The position numbers and the translations under genes are program-made. The notes beneath the pieces were generated by a model. It saw nothing but the letters and a program-made list of their open reading frames with translations, was not told the DNA's origin and made no database searches. Below are positions 25,861 to 35,055 of a stretch of 55,945 bases of DNA, one piece after another. The first letter of the stretch is position 1. Every line of letters begins with the position of its first letter. This DNA is from Candidatus Dormiibacterota bacterium (GTDB taxonomy: Bacteria > Chloroflexota > Dormibacteria > Aeolococcales > Aeolococcaceae), in NCBI GenBank assembly GCA_003132805.1, contig PKYW01000017.1, positions 28,975 through 84,919 of the forward strand, given 5' to 3'.

Positions 25861-27045
25861 TCAGGTTGAGGTCGCGGGCGCGCTTCCTGCCTGTTTTGCG
25901 GCGGGCGCCGCGGTTGCACCGCGCGCGAGCAGCAGCGAACCGATGGTTGCCGGGATGAGCGTCAGGCATCCTCCAGCGACCAGCGCGGCCGCGACGGCGG
26001 GACCGAGCAGACCCGTGCTCAAACCGAGGCTTGCGGCCGCCGCGGGCATGCCTAGTTGCGCGGAGGCTGCAAGACCCGTCGCGACGTATCGCTCGTGACC
26101 CGCCACGCGAGCCGCGATGACGTGCGTGATCACCGCCGCGACCGCGAGGCCGATCGCCAGGAGGATCCGCGACGGCGAGGTGAAGAGGGCGCGGAGGTTG
26201 AGCTCGGCGCCGAGGAGCACAAAGAAGAGCGGCACGAAGAAGCCGTTGGCGACTCCCGAGAACTGGACGACGAGTCGATCCGATTCGTGCAGACGGACGA
26301 GCACCATCCCCGCGAGGAAGCCGGCAACGAGTGTGCTCGCCCCGGTCTCCTGGGCGATCGCCGAGAGCCCAAGCAGGAGCACGAGCGATATGCGCACCTG
26401 CCACGCCCAATCGCGACGAAGCGACTCTGTGCGGATCTGCTTCACCACGCCATGGCGGCGCGCCCGTGAGGCCACGAGCAGCACGAGGGCACCTGCAGCA
26501 ATGATCGCGGCATCGCCGCCGATCGCCTCCAGCGGGTTCCCCGACTTGACCAGCGTGAGCGGCATGATCACGACCGTCACCGAGTCCGCTAGCGCGACCC
26601 ACGCGATCAGGAACGCGACGTTCGACCCGGCCAGGTGGCGTTCCTCGAGGATCGGGAAGGCGATCGCGGCCGAGCTCCCGGTGACGATGACCGCGATCAG
26701 GGCCGGGTGGTTTACCCCGAGCGCATGGTCGAGGAGCAACGCGATCGGGATCGCCGTGACCGCCACGACCGCGAGCGCGAGCAGCCCACGCGCGAACCCC
26801 TGGCGGATCGCGGGCGAAGCGATGTCGACATGGGTGCCGGCGGTGAACATCAGCATCGCGAAACCGATGGCGCTCAACACCGGGAGTGGCGAGGCCGAGG
26901 AATCGATCACCCCGAAGCCGGTGCGGCCGAGCACGACGCCCGCGATGAGCTCGCCGATCACCGCCGGAACAAGCCCGCGGCGCCCGACCGCAAGCAGCGG
27001 ACCTGCGAGCCCTGCCAGCACAAGGATCGTCAGCTGCGCGAACAT
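25861..27045 (-). CDS. CPA2-type cation/proton antiporter
   Basis: Membrane protein of 394 residues with about 12 helices, typical of the monovalent cation:proton antiporter-2 family (KefB/GerN-like), without a C-terminal TrkA domain. Recognisable parts: GELIAGVVLGRTGFGV, the core ALADSVTVVIMPL with an Asp in helix 5 region, AQETGASTLVAGFLAGMVL, and FVPLFFVLLGAELNL. ATG at 27045 is used; the frame continues to 27162. Only 9 bases separate its start from that of the divergent DUF2252 gene. Likely exchanges Na+ or K+ for H+ (family knowledge). Confidence 0.88.
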   Translation of the reverse strand: MFAQLTILVLAGLAGPLLAVGRRGLVPAVIGELIAGVVLGRTGFGVIDSSASPLPVLSAIGFAMLMFTAGTHVDIASPAIRQGFARGLLALAVVAVTAIPIALLLDHALGVNHPALIAVIVTGSSAAIAFPILEERHLAGSNVAFLIAWVALADSVTVVIMPLTLVKSGNPLEAIGGDAAIIAAGALVLLVASRARRHGVVKQIRTESLRRDWAWQVRISLVLLLGLSAIAQETGASTLVAGFLAGMVLVRLHESDRLVVQFSGVANGFFVPLFFVLLGAELNLRALFTSPSRILLAIGLAVAAVITHVIAARVAGHERYVATGLAASAQLGMPAAAASLGLSTGLLGPAVAAALVAGGCLTLIPATIGSLLLARGATAAPAAKQAGSAPATST

Positions 27046-27054
27046 CGCGAGATC

Positions 27055-28158
27055 ATGCCCCGAAAAACGACGCTCGTGTCCGTGGTCGCGGCCACGCGGA
27101 GCTACGAAGCGTGGGTGGGCAGGCAGGTGCCGCTGGTGCGGGCCGACGTCGCGTTCAAGCACGAGCAGATGGCGCTCGCCCCGTTTCCCTTTCTACGCTC
27201 GACCTTCTATCGCTGGGTACAGCTCTGGCCGGAGACCTGCCCCGAGCTGGCCAAAGCACCGATGGTCCTTGCGGTGGGCGACCTGCACACGGAAAACTTC
27301 GGCACCTGGCGGGATACCGAAGGCAGGCTCATCTGGGGCATCAACGACTTCGACGAGGCGTTTCCGATGGCATACACCAATGACCTCGTCCGGCTCGCGA
27401 CCTCGGCGCGTCTCTCGATCTCGGCGGGGAGTCTGGTGCTCACGCCCCGAGCGGCGTGCAACGCCATCCTCGAGGGATACCGGACTTCGCTCGAGCACGG
27501 GGGACGTCCGTTCGTTCTCGCCGAGGAGCACCACGTGCTGCGACGCGACGCGAGCTCCGAGCTGCGCGACCCGGTCCGGTTCTGGACCGCGATGGCCGAT
27601 CTCCCGCCGGCTCGCCGGCCACGCGCGGAGCCAGTCGCGCTCCTGAGCCGGCAGTTCCGGGAGGGGGAAGATCAGCGCTACGTCACTCGGCGCTCAGGGC
27701 TCGGAAGCCTCGGCCATCCGCGCATCGTCGCGATCGCCGAGCACGCCGGCGGCTGGATCGCTCGAGAGGTGAAGGAGCTGGTCGCGTCCGGCGCCGCCTG
27801 GGCGGCGGGAAGCTCCGGGACAGTCCCGATCCACTATCCGACGATCGTCCGGCGGGCGGTGCGCTGCGCGGATCCGTTCCTCGAGGTCCGCAGCCGCTGG
27901 GTGCTCCGCCGGCTTGCCCCCGACTGCAGCAGGATCGAGTTCACGGTGGCCCGCCTGCCGGTGGATCAGACGGACCTGCTCAGGGCGATGGGCGCTGAGA
28001 CGGCCAACGTCCACATCGGGTCCGGTCCGCGACGGATCGCGGCCGTGAGCGCTGACCTCGCCAGTCTGTCGCCGGACTGGCTCAAGGTCGCGTCGCGGGC
28101 GATGGAGCGGGCGACCATCGCCGACTACGTCGAGTGGCAGCGCTCCCAGCGCATCTGA
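27055..28158 (+). CDS. DUF2252 family protein
   Basis: Protein of 367 residues matching DUF2252, a family with a kinase-like fold. Key blocks: FKHEQMALAPFPFLRSTFYR, VGDLHTENFGTWRD and WGINDFDEAFPMAYTNDLVR; GDxHxxN and xDFD correspond to catalytic and metal-binding loops of aminoglycoside-phosphotransferase-like kinases. The substrate is unknown. The start lies 9 bases from that of the divergent antiporter, leaving no room for conventional ribosome sites on either mRNA. Convergent with the debranching enzyme gene (3-base gap). Confidence 0.88.
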   Translation: MPRKTTLVSVVAATRSYEAWVGRQVPLVRADVAFKHEQMALAPFPFLRSTFYRWVQLWPETCPELAKAPMVLAVGDLHTENFGTWRDTEGRLIWGINDFDEAFPMAYTNDLVRLATSARLSISAGSLVLTPRAACNAILEGYRTSLEHGGRPFVLAEEHHVLRRDASSELRDPVRFWTAMADLPPARRPRAEPVALLSRQFREGEDQRYVTRRSGLGSLGHPRIVAIAEHAGGWIAREVKELVASGAAWAAGSSGTVPIHYPTIVRRAVRCADPFLEVRSRWVLRRLAPDCSRIEFTVARLPVDQTDLLRAMGAETANVHIGSGPRRIAAVSADLASLSPDWLKVASRAMERATIADYVEWQRSQRI

Positions 28159-28161
28159 CGC

Positions 28162-30306
28162 TCAGACGCGAAGCAGCGCGAGCAGCGACCGCCCGGTGAC
28201 GGTGATCTCCTCTCCGGCGCGGTGGTGCCGGGTCGACGGGGTCACCTCACTCTCGGCGGTGTCGGCGAACACCGACCAGAGGTCGCCCCATCCGCTCGGG
28301 AGTGTCCATTTGATCGGTTCCTCGCCGGCATGGAGCAGCACCATGAGCGTGCCACCTCGAATCCGCCGGCCGCGCGGATCGCGGTCGGGAATCTCGTCGC
28401 CGTTGAGGATCATCCCGAGCGATCGCTGCGCTTCGTCGAACCACTCGTGATCGCCGACCTCGAGCCCCGACGGGAGGAACCAGGCGATGTCCTTGCGCCC
28501 CGAGCCGTGCACCGCCTGACCGGAGAAGAAGTTGCGACGGCGCAGCACCGGATCACTTCGTCGCAGCGCAACGAGCCGCGCCACGAACGCGAGCATCGGC
28601 TCATCGACATGGTCCCAGTCGAACCAGGAGATCTCGTTGTCCTGGCAGTACGCGTTGTTGTTGCCATGCTGCGTGCGACCGATCTCATCACCGCCGAGCA
28701 CCATGGGACAGCCTTCGGAGAGCAGGACCGTGGCGATGAGATTTCGGCGCTGGCGTGCGCGCAACGCCAGCATCGCCGGGTCGTCGGTCTCACCCTCGAC
28801 ACCGCAGTTCCACGAGCGATTGTCGTCGGTGCCGTCCTGGTTGTTCTCGCCGTTGTCCAGGTTGTGCTTCTCGTCATACGAGACGAGGTCTCGCAGCGTG
28901 AAACCGTCATGCGCGGTGACGAAATTGATGCTCGCCGACGGTTGGCGCCCGTCGCCCTGGTACAGGTCGCTCGAACCGGTGAGCCGGTAGGCGAGGTCGC
29001 GGATGCCCGTGGCGCCGCGCCAGAAGTCGCGCACGGTGTCGCGAAACGCGCCGTTCCATTCCGCCCAGCGGACCGGAAAGTTGCCGACCTGGTAGCCGCC
29101 GGCCCCGACGTCCCACGGTTCTGCCACCAACTTGACGCGCGACAGCACCGGATCCTGGTGGATGATGTCGAAGAATGCCGAGAGCCGGTCGACATCGTAG
29201 AACTGGCGCGCGAGCGCGGAGGCGAGATCGAAGCGGAAACCGTCCACGTGCATCTCGATCACCCAGTATCGAAGGCTGTCCATGATGAGTTGCAGCGTGT
29301 GCGGGTTGCGGACGTTGAGGCTGTTCCCGGTGCCGGTGACGTCGAAATAAAAACGCGGATCGTCGTCCCTCAGCCGGTAGTACGCGGGATTGTCGATACC
29401 GCGAAAGCTCAGGGTCGGACCGAGGTGATCGCCTTCGCCGGTGTGGTTGTAGACGACATCAAGGATCACCTCGAGACCGGCTGCGTGCAGGGCGCGCACC
29501 ATCGCCTTGAATTCGCGGACCTGTTCGCCGTTGGTACCCGACGAGGAGTAGCGACCCTCCGGCGCGAAGTACCCGATCGAGTCGTAGCCCCAGTAGTTTA
29601 CGAGCGTGCGATCCACGAGTTGTTGCGAGTCGAACCAGTGGTGCACCGGCATCAACTCCACCGCAGTCACGCCGACACGGGTGAGATGCTCGATGGCGGC
29701 GGGGTGCGCGAGACCCGCATACGTGCCCCGAAGCGCGTCCGGAATATCCGGGTGCAGCTTGGTGAAACCCTTCACGTGGAGCTCGTAGATGATCGTGTCG
29801 GACCATGGCGTGTTGGGGCGGCGGTCGTCGCCCCACGGAAACGACTGGTCCACAATCACGCAGCGTGGCATCGCCGGCGCCGAGTCGACGCCGCTGATGC
29901 GCATGTCGTCGCTGCCGACGCGATAGCCGAACAGCGCCCGGCCATGACGGAAGCGACCCGCGATCGCGCGTGCGTACGGATCGAGCAGCAGCTTGGCGGG
30001 GTTGTGACGCAGTCCCTCATGCGGCGCGTACCGGCCGTGCACACGGAACCCATAGCGCTGACCGGGGCCGATGTTGGGGATGTATCCGTGCCAGACGAGG
30101 TCGGTTCGCTCCACCAGCGGATGCGTGGCGAGCTCGGCGCCGCGCTCGTCGAAGAGCACGAGGTCCACCGCCTCGGCGCTCTCCGAGAAGATTGCGAAGT
30201 TGGTGCCCGAGCCGTCCCAGGTTGCGCCGAGCGGGGCGTCGGCACCCGGCCAGGCGGCACGGGTGCCGGGCGCGCGTCCGGCGACGGAAGGCTCTGGGAC
30301 TGTCAT
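28162..30306 (-). CDS. glgX: Glycogen debranching enzyme (GlgX-type isoamylase)
   Basis: GH13 enzyme of 714 residues, usual GlgX length. The N-terminal CBM48 domain (20-130) holds PLGATWDGSGTNFAIFS; the barrel shows ELMPVHHW, LDVVYNHT, DGFRFDLA (nucleophile Asp), VAEPWDVG (acid Glu) and FVTAHDGFTL (transition-state Asp). It hydrolyses alpha-1,6 branches of glycogen after phosphorylase trimming. Divergent from the 4-alpha-glucanotransferase gene, which together supports glycogen or maltodextrin turnover. Confidence 0.95.
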   Translation of the reverse strand: MTVPEPSVAGRAPGTRAAWPGADAPLGATWDGSGTNFAIFSESAEAVDLVLFDERGAELATHPLVERTDLVWHGYIPNIGPGQRYGFRVHGRYAPHEGLRHNPAKLLLDPYARAIAGRFRHGRALFGYRVGSDDMRISGVDSAPAMPRCVIVDQSFPWGDDRRPNTPWSDTIIYELHVKGFTKLHPDIPDALRGTYAGLAHPAAIEHLTRVGVTAVELMPVHHWFDSQQLVDRTLVNYWGYDSIGYFAPEGRYSSSGTNGEQVREFKAMVRALHAAGLEVILDVVYNHTGEGDHLGPTLSFRGIDNPAYYRLRDDDPRFYFDVTGTGNSLNVRNPHTLQLIMDSLRYWVIEMHVDGFRFDLASALARQFYDVDRLSAFFDIIHQDPVLSRVKLVAEPWDVGAGGYQVGNFPVRWAEWNGAFRDTVRDFWRGATGIRDLAYRLTGSSDLYQGDGRQPSASINFVTAHDGFTLRDLVSYDEKHNLDNGENNQDGTDDNRSWNCGVEGETDDPAMLALRARQRRNLIATVLLSEGCPMVLGGDEIGRTQHGNNNAYCQDNEISWFDWDHVDEPMLAFVARLVALRRSDPVLRRRNFFSGQAVHGSGRKDIAWFLPSGLEVGDHEWFDEAQRSLGMILNGDEIPDRDPRGRRIRGGTLMVLLHAGEEPIKWTLPSGWGDLWSVFADTAESEVTPSTRHHRAGEEITVTGRSLLALLRV

Positions 30307-30461
30307 GACTCCACTCGGCTCGCTGATGTCCGGCCCCGGACGTGACCGGCGCCGTGCAACCTGGCCGCCAGCCCGCGTGGGGAGTCCAGAGAGAGTACGT
30401 GGATGCAGCGCGCGTTCGCCGGAGGGTCAGCGCTGAGCACGCGCGCATGGTTGAGGCGTGC
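30307..30461. other. Divergent promoter region glgX/malQ
   Basis: Region between the two divergent glycogen genes if malQ starts at 30462. If malQ starts at the in-frame GTG at 30342, the gap is only 35 bases. I see no clear -35/-10 pair and no operator. Confidence 0.35.
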
Positions 30462-32180
30462 ATGCGCCCTGCCGACCCCGAGAGCGTGCTGCCTGTGTTT
30501 GTGCGACCCGGTGAACGTTTGCCGAAGGGTGTGCGCAGCGTCGAGCTGGAAAGCGGGGGCGAGCTCCAAGGCGGTGCACTGCTCGACCGCGATGCCCCAT
30601 ATGGGTACCACCAGCTGCTGTTGAGTGACGGCAGACGGATGCCCATGGTGACGAGCCCCGGCAGGTGCACACTTCCCGAGGCACTCCGAGGTTGGGGCTG
30701 GGCTGCCCAGCTCTATGCCGTCCGGTCGCGGCAGGGGTGGGGCGTCGGCGATCTCGGCGACCTGCGCTCGCTCGGCTCGTGGTCACGGGAGCAGGGTGCG
30801 GCCATGCTCCTTGTCAATCCGTTGCACGCCGTGCGTCCGGGAGCTCCGCAGGAACCCAGCCCGTACTTCCCCTCGAGCCGGCTGTTTCGCAATCCCCTCT
30901 ATCTGCGCATTCAGGATCTGCCGGGCGCTCGCGACGACTCCGACGTGCTTGCGCTCCAGCACGAGGCGGAGCGACTCCGCGATGCGCCGATCATCGACCG
31001 CGACCGGGTGATGCCGCTCAAGCTGCGCGCCCTCGAGGTGCTCTGGTCTCGCTTCCGCGGCGACGCCGGTTTTGACGCGTATGTCGCTCGCGAGGGTGTC
31101 CTGCTCGAGCGGTACGCGTGCTTCTGCGTCCTCGCCGAGCGTCATGCCCGATCGTGGACTCGGTGGCCCGCACGGTATCGACGGGCGGACGGCCCCGCGG
31201 TCGCTGAGTTGATGACCACGGACCGATCCAGAGTCGACTTCCATCGCTGGGTGCAGTGGTTGCTCGATTCCCAGCTCGAGCGTGCCGGACGTGAGCTGCC
31301 GCTCGTTCACGACCTGGCGGTCGGCTTTGCACCCAACGGTGCGGACGCCTGGCTGTGGCAGGACGTGATCGCGTCGGCGGCGCGCATCGGCGCCCCATCG
31401 GATGACTTCAATCCGGCCGGTCAGGATTGGGGAGTCCCGCCCTTCGACCCCGCTCGTCTTCGTGCGACCGGCTATGCGCCGCTGGTCGCGACCATGCGCC
31501 GGATGATGAGCGCGGGCATCGGGGTACGCATTGACCACGTGATGGGTCTCTTCCGCCTCTGGTGGGTGCCGCTCAGCGCCACCGATCCCTCCGCGGGCGC
31601 CTACGTCCGCTACCCGGAGAGCGAGCTGCTCGACATCCTCGCTCTCGAGAGCGAGCGAGCCGGCTGCGGCGTCGTCGGCGAGGACCTCGGTACGGTGGAA
31701 TCAGGCGTGCGCTCCGAGTTGCACCGGCGCGGCCTGCTCTCGTACCGGCTTGCCTGGTTCGAGTCACACCCTCCGGAGCGCTACCCGACTCAGGCGCTCG
31801 CGGCGCTCACCACCCACGATCTGCCCACCGCCGCGGGCGTCTGGACCGGAGCCGATCTCGCGGAGTTGGAATCGACCGGCCGCCCGGTCAACCGCAGAGC
31901 CGAGCTCGGTGTGCGCCGCAAGTTGCGGCGACTCGCAGGCGTCAGCGACGGCGACCCGGCGGAACTTGTCGTCGAGCGTGCCTACGCGGCGCTCGGTCGC
32001 GCACCGAGCAGGCTGGTGGTGGCGACGCTCGACGACGCGAGCCTCGCCGTCCGCCGGCCGAACATGCCGGGCGACGTGGCGCGTCCGAACTGGTCCATCC
32101 CACTGCCGCGCACACTCGAGCAGCTACGCCGTGATCAGCTCCCTCGACGAATTGCGGGAGCCCTCAACAACCGGAGCTGA
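30462..32180 (+). CDS. malQ: 4-alpha-glucanotransferase (amylomaltase)
   Basis: GH77 enzyme of about 572 residues. Barrel motifs: RIDHVMGLFRLWWVP (nucleophile Asp), VGEDLGTVESGV (acid Glu) and LTTHDLPTAAGVW (third Asp), plus the early YFPSSRLFRNPLYLRI. An extra N-terminal beta domain (roughly 10-75) is seen, as in actinobacterial MalQ. It moves glucan chains between maltodextrins and supplies substrate for phosphorylase. I chose ATG 30462 because GAGG lies five bases before it; the frame is open from GTG 30342. Divergent from glgX. Confidence 0.93.
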   Translation: MRPADPESVLPVFVRPGERLPKGVRSVELESGGELQGGALLDRDAPYGYHQLLLSDGRRMPMVTSPGRCTLPEALRGWGWAAQLYAVRSRQGWGVGDLGDLRSLGSWSREQGAAMLLVNPLHAVRPGAPQEPSPYFPSSRLFRNPLYLRIQDLPGARDDSDVLALQHEAERLRDAPIIDRDRVMPLKLRALEVLWSRFRGDAGFDAYVAREGVLLERYACFCVLAERHARSWTRWPARYRRADGPAVAELMTTDRSRVDFHRWVQWLLDSQLERAGRELPLVHDLAVGFAPNGADAWLWQDVIASAARIGAPSDDFNPAGQDWGVPPFDPARLRATGYAPLVATMRRMMSAGIGVRIDHVMGLFRLWWVPLSATDPSAGAYVRYPESELLDILALESERAGCGVVGEDLGTVESGVRSELHRRGLLSYRLAWFESHPPERYPTQALAALTTHDLPTAAGVWTGADLAELESTGRPVNRRAELGVRRKLRRLAGVSDGDPAELVVERAYAALGRAPSRLVVATLDDASLAVRRPNMPGDVARPNWSIPLPRTLEQLRRDQLPRRIAGALNNRS

Positions 32181-32189
32181 ACGCTGCGT

Positions 32190-32603
32190 TCAGCCCGCGG
32201 TGCCGATCTGACCGGCCGGGACTGATGTGGCCGCGGTCCGCGCCGCCGTCACCGCCCCGCTCGGGTCGTCGCCGATCAGCGCGACACCGGCGGTGAGCGT
32301 GAGATCGAGAGCGAGCCGGCGCATCTGCGCGAGGACTCGCTCGGCAAGTACCTTCCCCGAAGCGATCCCGCCGTCACGGACGAGCACCAGCGCAGCGCCG
32401 TCCTCGAGCACGCAGACGGGCTCGTCCGCGCGCGAGTACGCCATCACCAGTGATGCGTAGCCGCCCCTGGCCGCCTGGGGGATCGACGGGTCGACGACGA
32501 AAGCGCAGCAGGCGCCGTCGTCCTCGACCTCGGCGGCCTTCTCTGTGAACTCCGCGAGGGTGACCTGCCAGGGCAGGAGCGACAGCGTGCGGGACTCAGT
32601 CAT
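32190..32603 (-). CDS. Degenerate GGDEF-like domain protein
   Basis: Protein of 137 residues without a recognised family. Its layout is like the second half of a diguanylate cyclase fold: FVVDPSIPQAARGGYASLVM, VCVLEDGAALVLVRDGG in the place of the GGDEF hairpin, then KVLAERVLAQMRRLALDLTL, TAGVALIGDDPSGAVTAART as the closing strand-helix. The catalytic GG(D/E)EF is not present, so at most it would bind or regulate. It follows the response regulator gene by 33 bases on the same strand. This reading is pattern-based inference. Confidence 0.6.
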   Translation of the reverse strand: MTESRTLSLLPWQVTLAEFTEKAAEVEDDGACCAFVVDPSIPQAARGGYASLVMAYSRADEPVCVLEDGAALVLVRDGGIASGKVLAERVLAQMRRLALDLTLTAGVALIGDDPSGAVTAARTAATSVPAGQIGTAG

Positions 32604-32636
32604 GCAGCGATGGTCCCACGCGCGCCGTTCCGGCGC

Positions 32637-33083
32637 TCATGCGCCCACGAGGAAGATGTGCTCGAGCTCTGCGAGGGCGGCCTGACGCTCGGCCGCCGGG
32701 CTGCCTCCAGTCTCCCGCCAGCGCAGGAGGACATCGACTGCGTCCACCAGGTCGCGGGCGCGGAGCGGCTTGCTGAGAGCGCCGACGCCTGCTTTGGGTG
32801 AGCGCCCGTCGCGGATTGCACCGGTGACAAAGCTGATCCCGACGCGTTCGAGGTCCGGGTCGTTGAGGATGGCTCGGGCAAGGCGGATCCCATGCATGTC
32901 GGGGAGGATTCCGTCGATGAGAATCACCGGTGTTGTGGTGTCCCGCAGCACGGTCATCGCCTCCTCGCCCGTGCGCACGCCGAGTGCTGGATGGCCACCG
33001 TTCGCCAGGGCGAAGGTCAGAAAGCCGCGGACGGCATCGTCGTCCTCGACGACGAGCACAGCAGCAAGACCGTTTTTGACCAT
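32637..33083 (-). CDS. Single-domain response regulator
   Basis: Receiver domain of 148 residues with a short tail. Acidic pocket VVEDDDAVRG, phosphoacceptor Asp in VILIDGILPDMHG, switch Thr in FVTGAIRDG, and Lys in ALSKPL are all present, so phosphorylation should work. No output domain follows, so it must act through partners; the adjacent GGDEF-like protein is a candidate. No kinase gene is adjacent; a hybrid kinase lies 3 kb away on the other strand. Confidence 0.88.
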   Translation of the reverse strand: MVKNGLAAVLVVEDDDAVRGFLTFALANGGHPALGVRTGEEAMTVLRDTTTPVILIDGILPDMHGIRLARAILNDPDLERVGISFVTGAIRDGRSPKAGVGALSKPLRARDLVDAVDVLLRWRETGGSPAAERQAALAELEHIFLVGA

Positions 33084-33139
33084 TGCGGCTGGATCATAAC
33101 CGGGGATCTCTGCCCAGACACCCGTTTAGCGCATACCTT

Positions 33140-34141
33140 TCATCGACCCGTCACGGTTTGCGTCCGCCGATGCGCGCAGTCATTCGTGTTGTGGTGGCAT
33201 CCGCACGTGTCCATCGTCTCGAGGAGCATCAGGTCACCGTTGGGGTAATGCAACAAAGGCACGCCGTCCACCGATGCGCCGTCGGCGACACGAGCGGCCT
33301 TCACATATACCGCACGCCCGTCGCGCATCACCCAGGGGAGCATGTTCGGCACTCCGGCCCGGACCATTCGCTCGGCCTCCTCCGCGGACCCGGCTTCTTC
33401 CAACGAGCGATGTCCGATCGAAGTTCGGTACGACGAGTTGGTCATGTCGACTGCGATGCCGGGCGAGTCGTTGAGCAGGCCGTCGACGGCCTCGGGCAGC
33501 AGGGCCATACCGGCCTCGACAAGCCGTTTTGTCAAGGATCCCGCCGTGTCATCGGGCAGGATCGGCACCCTCGCCTGCGCGAGGATCGGCCCGGAATCAA
33601 CCTTGGCAGCAGCCTTGTGCATGGTGATGCCGGTGATCGGCGCGCCGTCCGCGATGGCCCAGTACACAGGCTCGGGACCGCGATATGCCGGGAGCAGGCT
33701 CGGGTGAACGTTGAGCCACCCGTGCTTCGGGATCGCCAGCGCCCTGGCGCCGATGATCTGGTCGAAGCTCGCCATGACAACGCCGTCGAGGTTGAGCTCG
33801 TCGAGCTCGAACCGCGAGTGCTCGTCGTTGATGCGCCACGCGCGAATCAGCGGAATGCCGAGGTGGTCCGCGATGCGGCTCAGGGCGTTGTCGCCGAGGA
33901 TGGCGGGGTGCGCGCCCGGCGACGTGATGATGCCCACCGGTTGGACGTCGAGCTGGAGGAGCCGGAGCAGAAACGCCAGGCTGAAGTCCGACGGGAACCC
34001 GGCGAAGGCCACCCTCGGGCCGCCGCCGGGCGTGATGGTTTCAGATGGAGCCGGCAGATCGCGATCGGGGATGAACGTGAAGACGTCACGCGCCCAGAGG
34101 TCGCGCCCGACCTGGTCGAGGTACGCGGAGGAGGTGGACAC
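33140..34141 (-). CDS. Formyltransferase-like protein with Cys/His C-terminal tail
   Basis: Protein of 333 residues with the formyltransferase fold of methionyl-tRNA and sugar N-formyltransferases. The N-H-D catalytic set is visible: LNVHPSLLPAYRGPEPV (Asn and His) and KVDSGPIL (Asp). The first 40 residues and the C-terminal part do not match the tRNA-binding domain of Fmt. The C-terminus ends in DTCGCHHNTNDCAHRR, a Cys/His cluster that could bind zinc. It is unlikely to be the housekeeping fmt. It starts one base after the mutY stop, so they are co-transcribed. Confidence 0.8.
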   Translation of the reverse strand: MSTSSAYLDQVGRDLWARDVFTFIPDRDLPAPSETITPGGGPRVAFAGFPSDFSLAFLLRLLQLDVQPVGIITSPGAHPAILGDNALSRIADHLGIPLIRAWRINDEHSRFELDELNLDGVVMASFDQIIGARALAIPKHGWLNVHPSLLPAYRGPEPVYWAIADGAPITGITMHKAAAKVDSGPILAQARVPILPDDTAGSLTKRLVEAGMALLPEAVDGLLNDSPGIAVDMTNSSYRTSIGHRSLEEAGSAEEAERMVRAGVPNMLPWVMRDGRAVYVKAARVADGASVDGVPLLHYPNGDLMLLETMDTCGCHHNTNDCAHRRTQTVTGR

Positions 34142-34142
34142 G

Positions 34143-35003
34143 TCAATTGATCCTAACCATGCGAGCCGTCGGGATCACCAATCCTTCGTGGACGAGGGCG
34201 TCGAGAACCACCGCGATGTCGGTCACCGGCCGCCCGGCCGCCGGTGGCCCTGCTCGTTGTTGCAACTCGTCGATGCTTGACGGGGGAGGGTCGGCGAGCA
34301 TGGCGCGGAGCACCGCGCCGCGGAGTTCGCGCGTGCTGCCGTGGTATCGCGGGGAAGGTCGCCGGCGCTCGGGTGGGGCCAGCGCGAGGCGGTCGCGCGA
34401 CGCGCACCTTGCCGCCAGCGGGCACCCATGACACAACGGCCGCGCTCGGCAGTGCAGCGCGCCGGCATCGAAGAGGGCGTACGTAAACGCGCGAGGGCTC
34501 AGGGTGCGGGGCCTTCCGGCAGCGAGCTGCGCCTCGATGGACGCCTGGTGAACTTCCTGTGGCTCCTTGCCGAGCGCAGCCCGGGCGGTGACCCGGGCGA
34601 TGTTGACGTCCTGGGGCGGAGCCGTCCCCGCGCCGAAGGCCAGGACCAGCAAGGCGCGCGCTGTGTACGCGCCCACCCCTGGCAGCGAGCGCAGCCCGGC
34701 CTCCGAGTCGGGCCAGCCTTCGGCGGCAACGACGGTCGCCGTGTCGTGGAGGCCTCGGGCTCTGCGCGGATACCCGAGTCCCTGCCACTCCCGCAGCACC
34801 AGCTCGAGCGGAGCGGCGGCGCATGCCTCCGGCGTCGGCCAGCGCCCCATGAACGACTCCCACCGACCGGCGACACGCGCGACCTGTGTCTGCTGGAGCA
34901 TCACCTCGCTGACGAGGATCGCCCAGGGATCGGCGGTCGCCCGCCACGGGAGGTCGTGCCGCCCATGCACTTCGTACCAGCGCGCGAGCCCACGGGTCCA
35001 CAC
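34143..35003 (-). CDS. mutY: A/G-specific adenine glycosylase (MutY)
   Basis: DNA glycosylase of 286 residues that removes adenine opposite 8-oxoguanine. Catalytic Glu lies in [13 protein letters not shown], the helix-hairpin-helix is [12 protein letters not shown], and the second catalytic Asp is in [12 protein letters not shown]. The 4Fe-4S loop reads C-x5-C-x2-C-x5-C ([17 protein letters not shown]), one residue shorter in its first gap than the standard C-x6-C-x2-C-x5-C. There is no C-terminal NUDIX-like domain, as in some short MutY proteins. Start is GTG 35003. Upstream of the formyltransferase-like gene in one unit. Confidence 0.9.
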   Translation of the reverse strand: MWTRGLARWYEVHGRHDLPWRATADPWAILVSEVMLQQTQVARVAGRWESFMGRWPTPEACAAAPLELVLREWQGLGYPRRARGLHDTATVVAAEGWPDSEAGLRSLPGVGAYTARALLVLAFGAGTAPPQDVNIARVTARAALGKEPQEVHQASIEAQLAAGRPRTLSPRAFTYALFDAGALHCRARPLCHGCPLAARCASRDRLALAPPERRRPSPRYHGSTRELRGAVLRAMLADPPPSSIDELQQRAGPPAAGRPVTDIAVVLDALVHEGLVIPTARMVRIN

Positions 35004-35055
35004 GCGGCGCAGTTTGTCAGACTTCCCGCTTCAAGCATTTGAGGAGAGCCCGAGC

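Noticed and set aside
28222-30345. 707-codon plus-strand open frame
   Set aside because: Antisense to glgX; low-complexity Val/Arg/Glu-rich translation, no domain.
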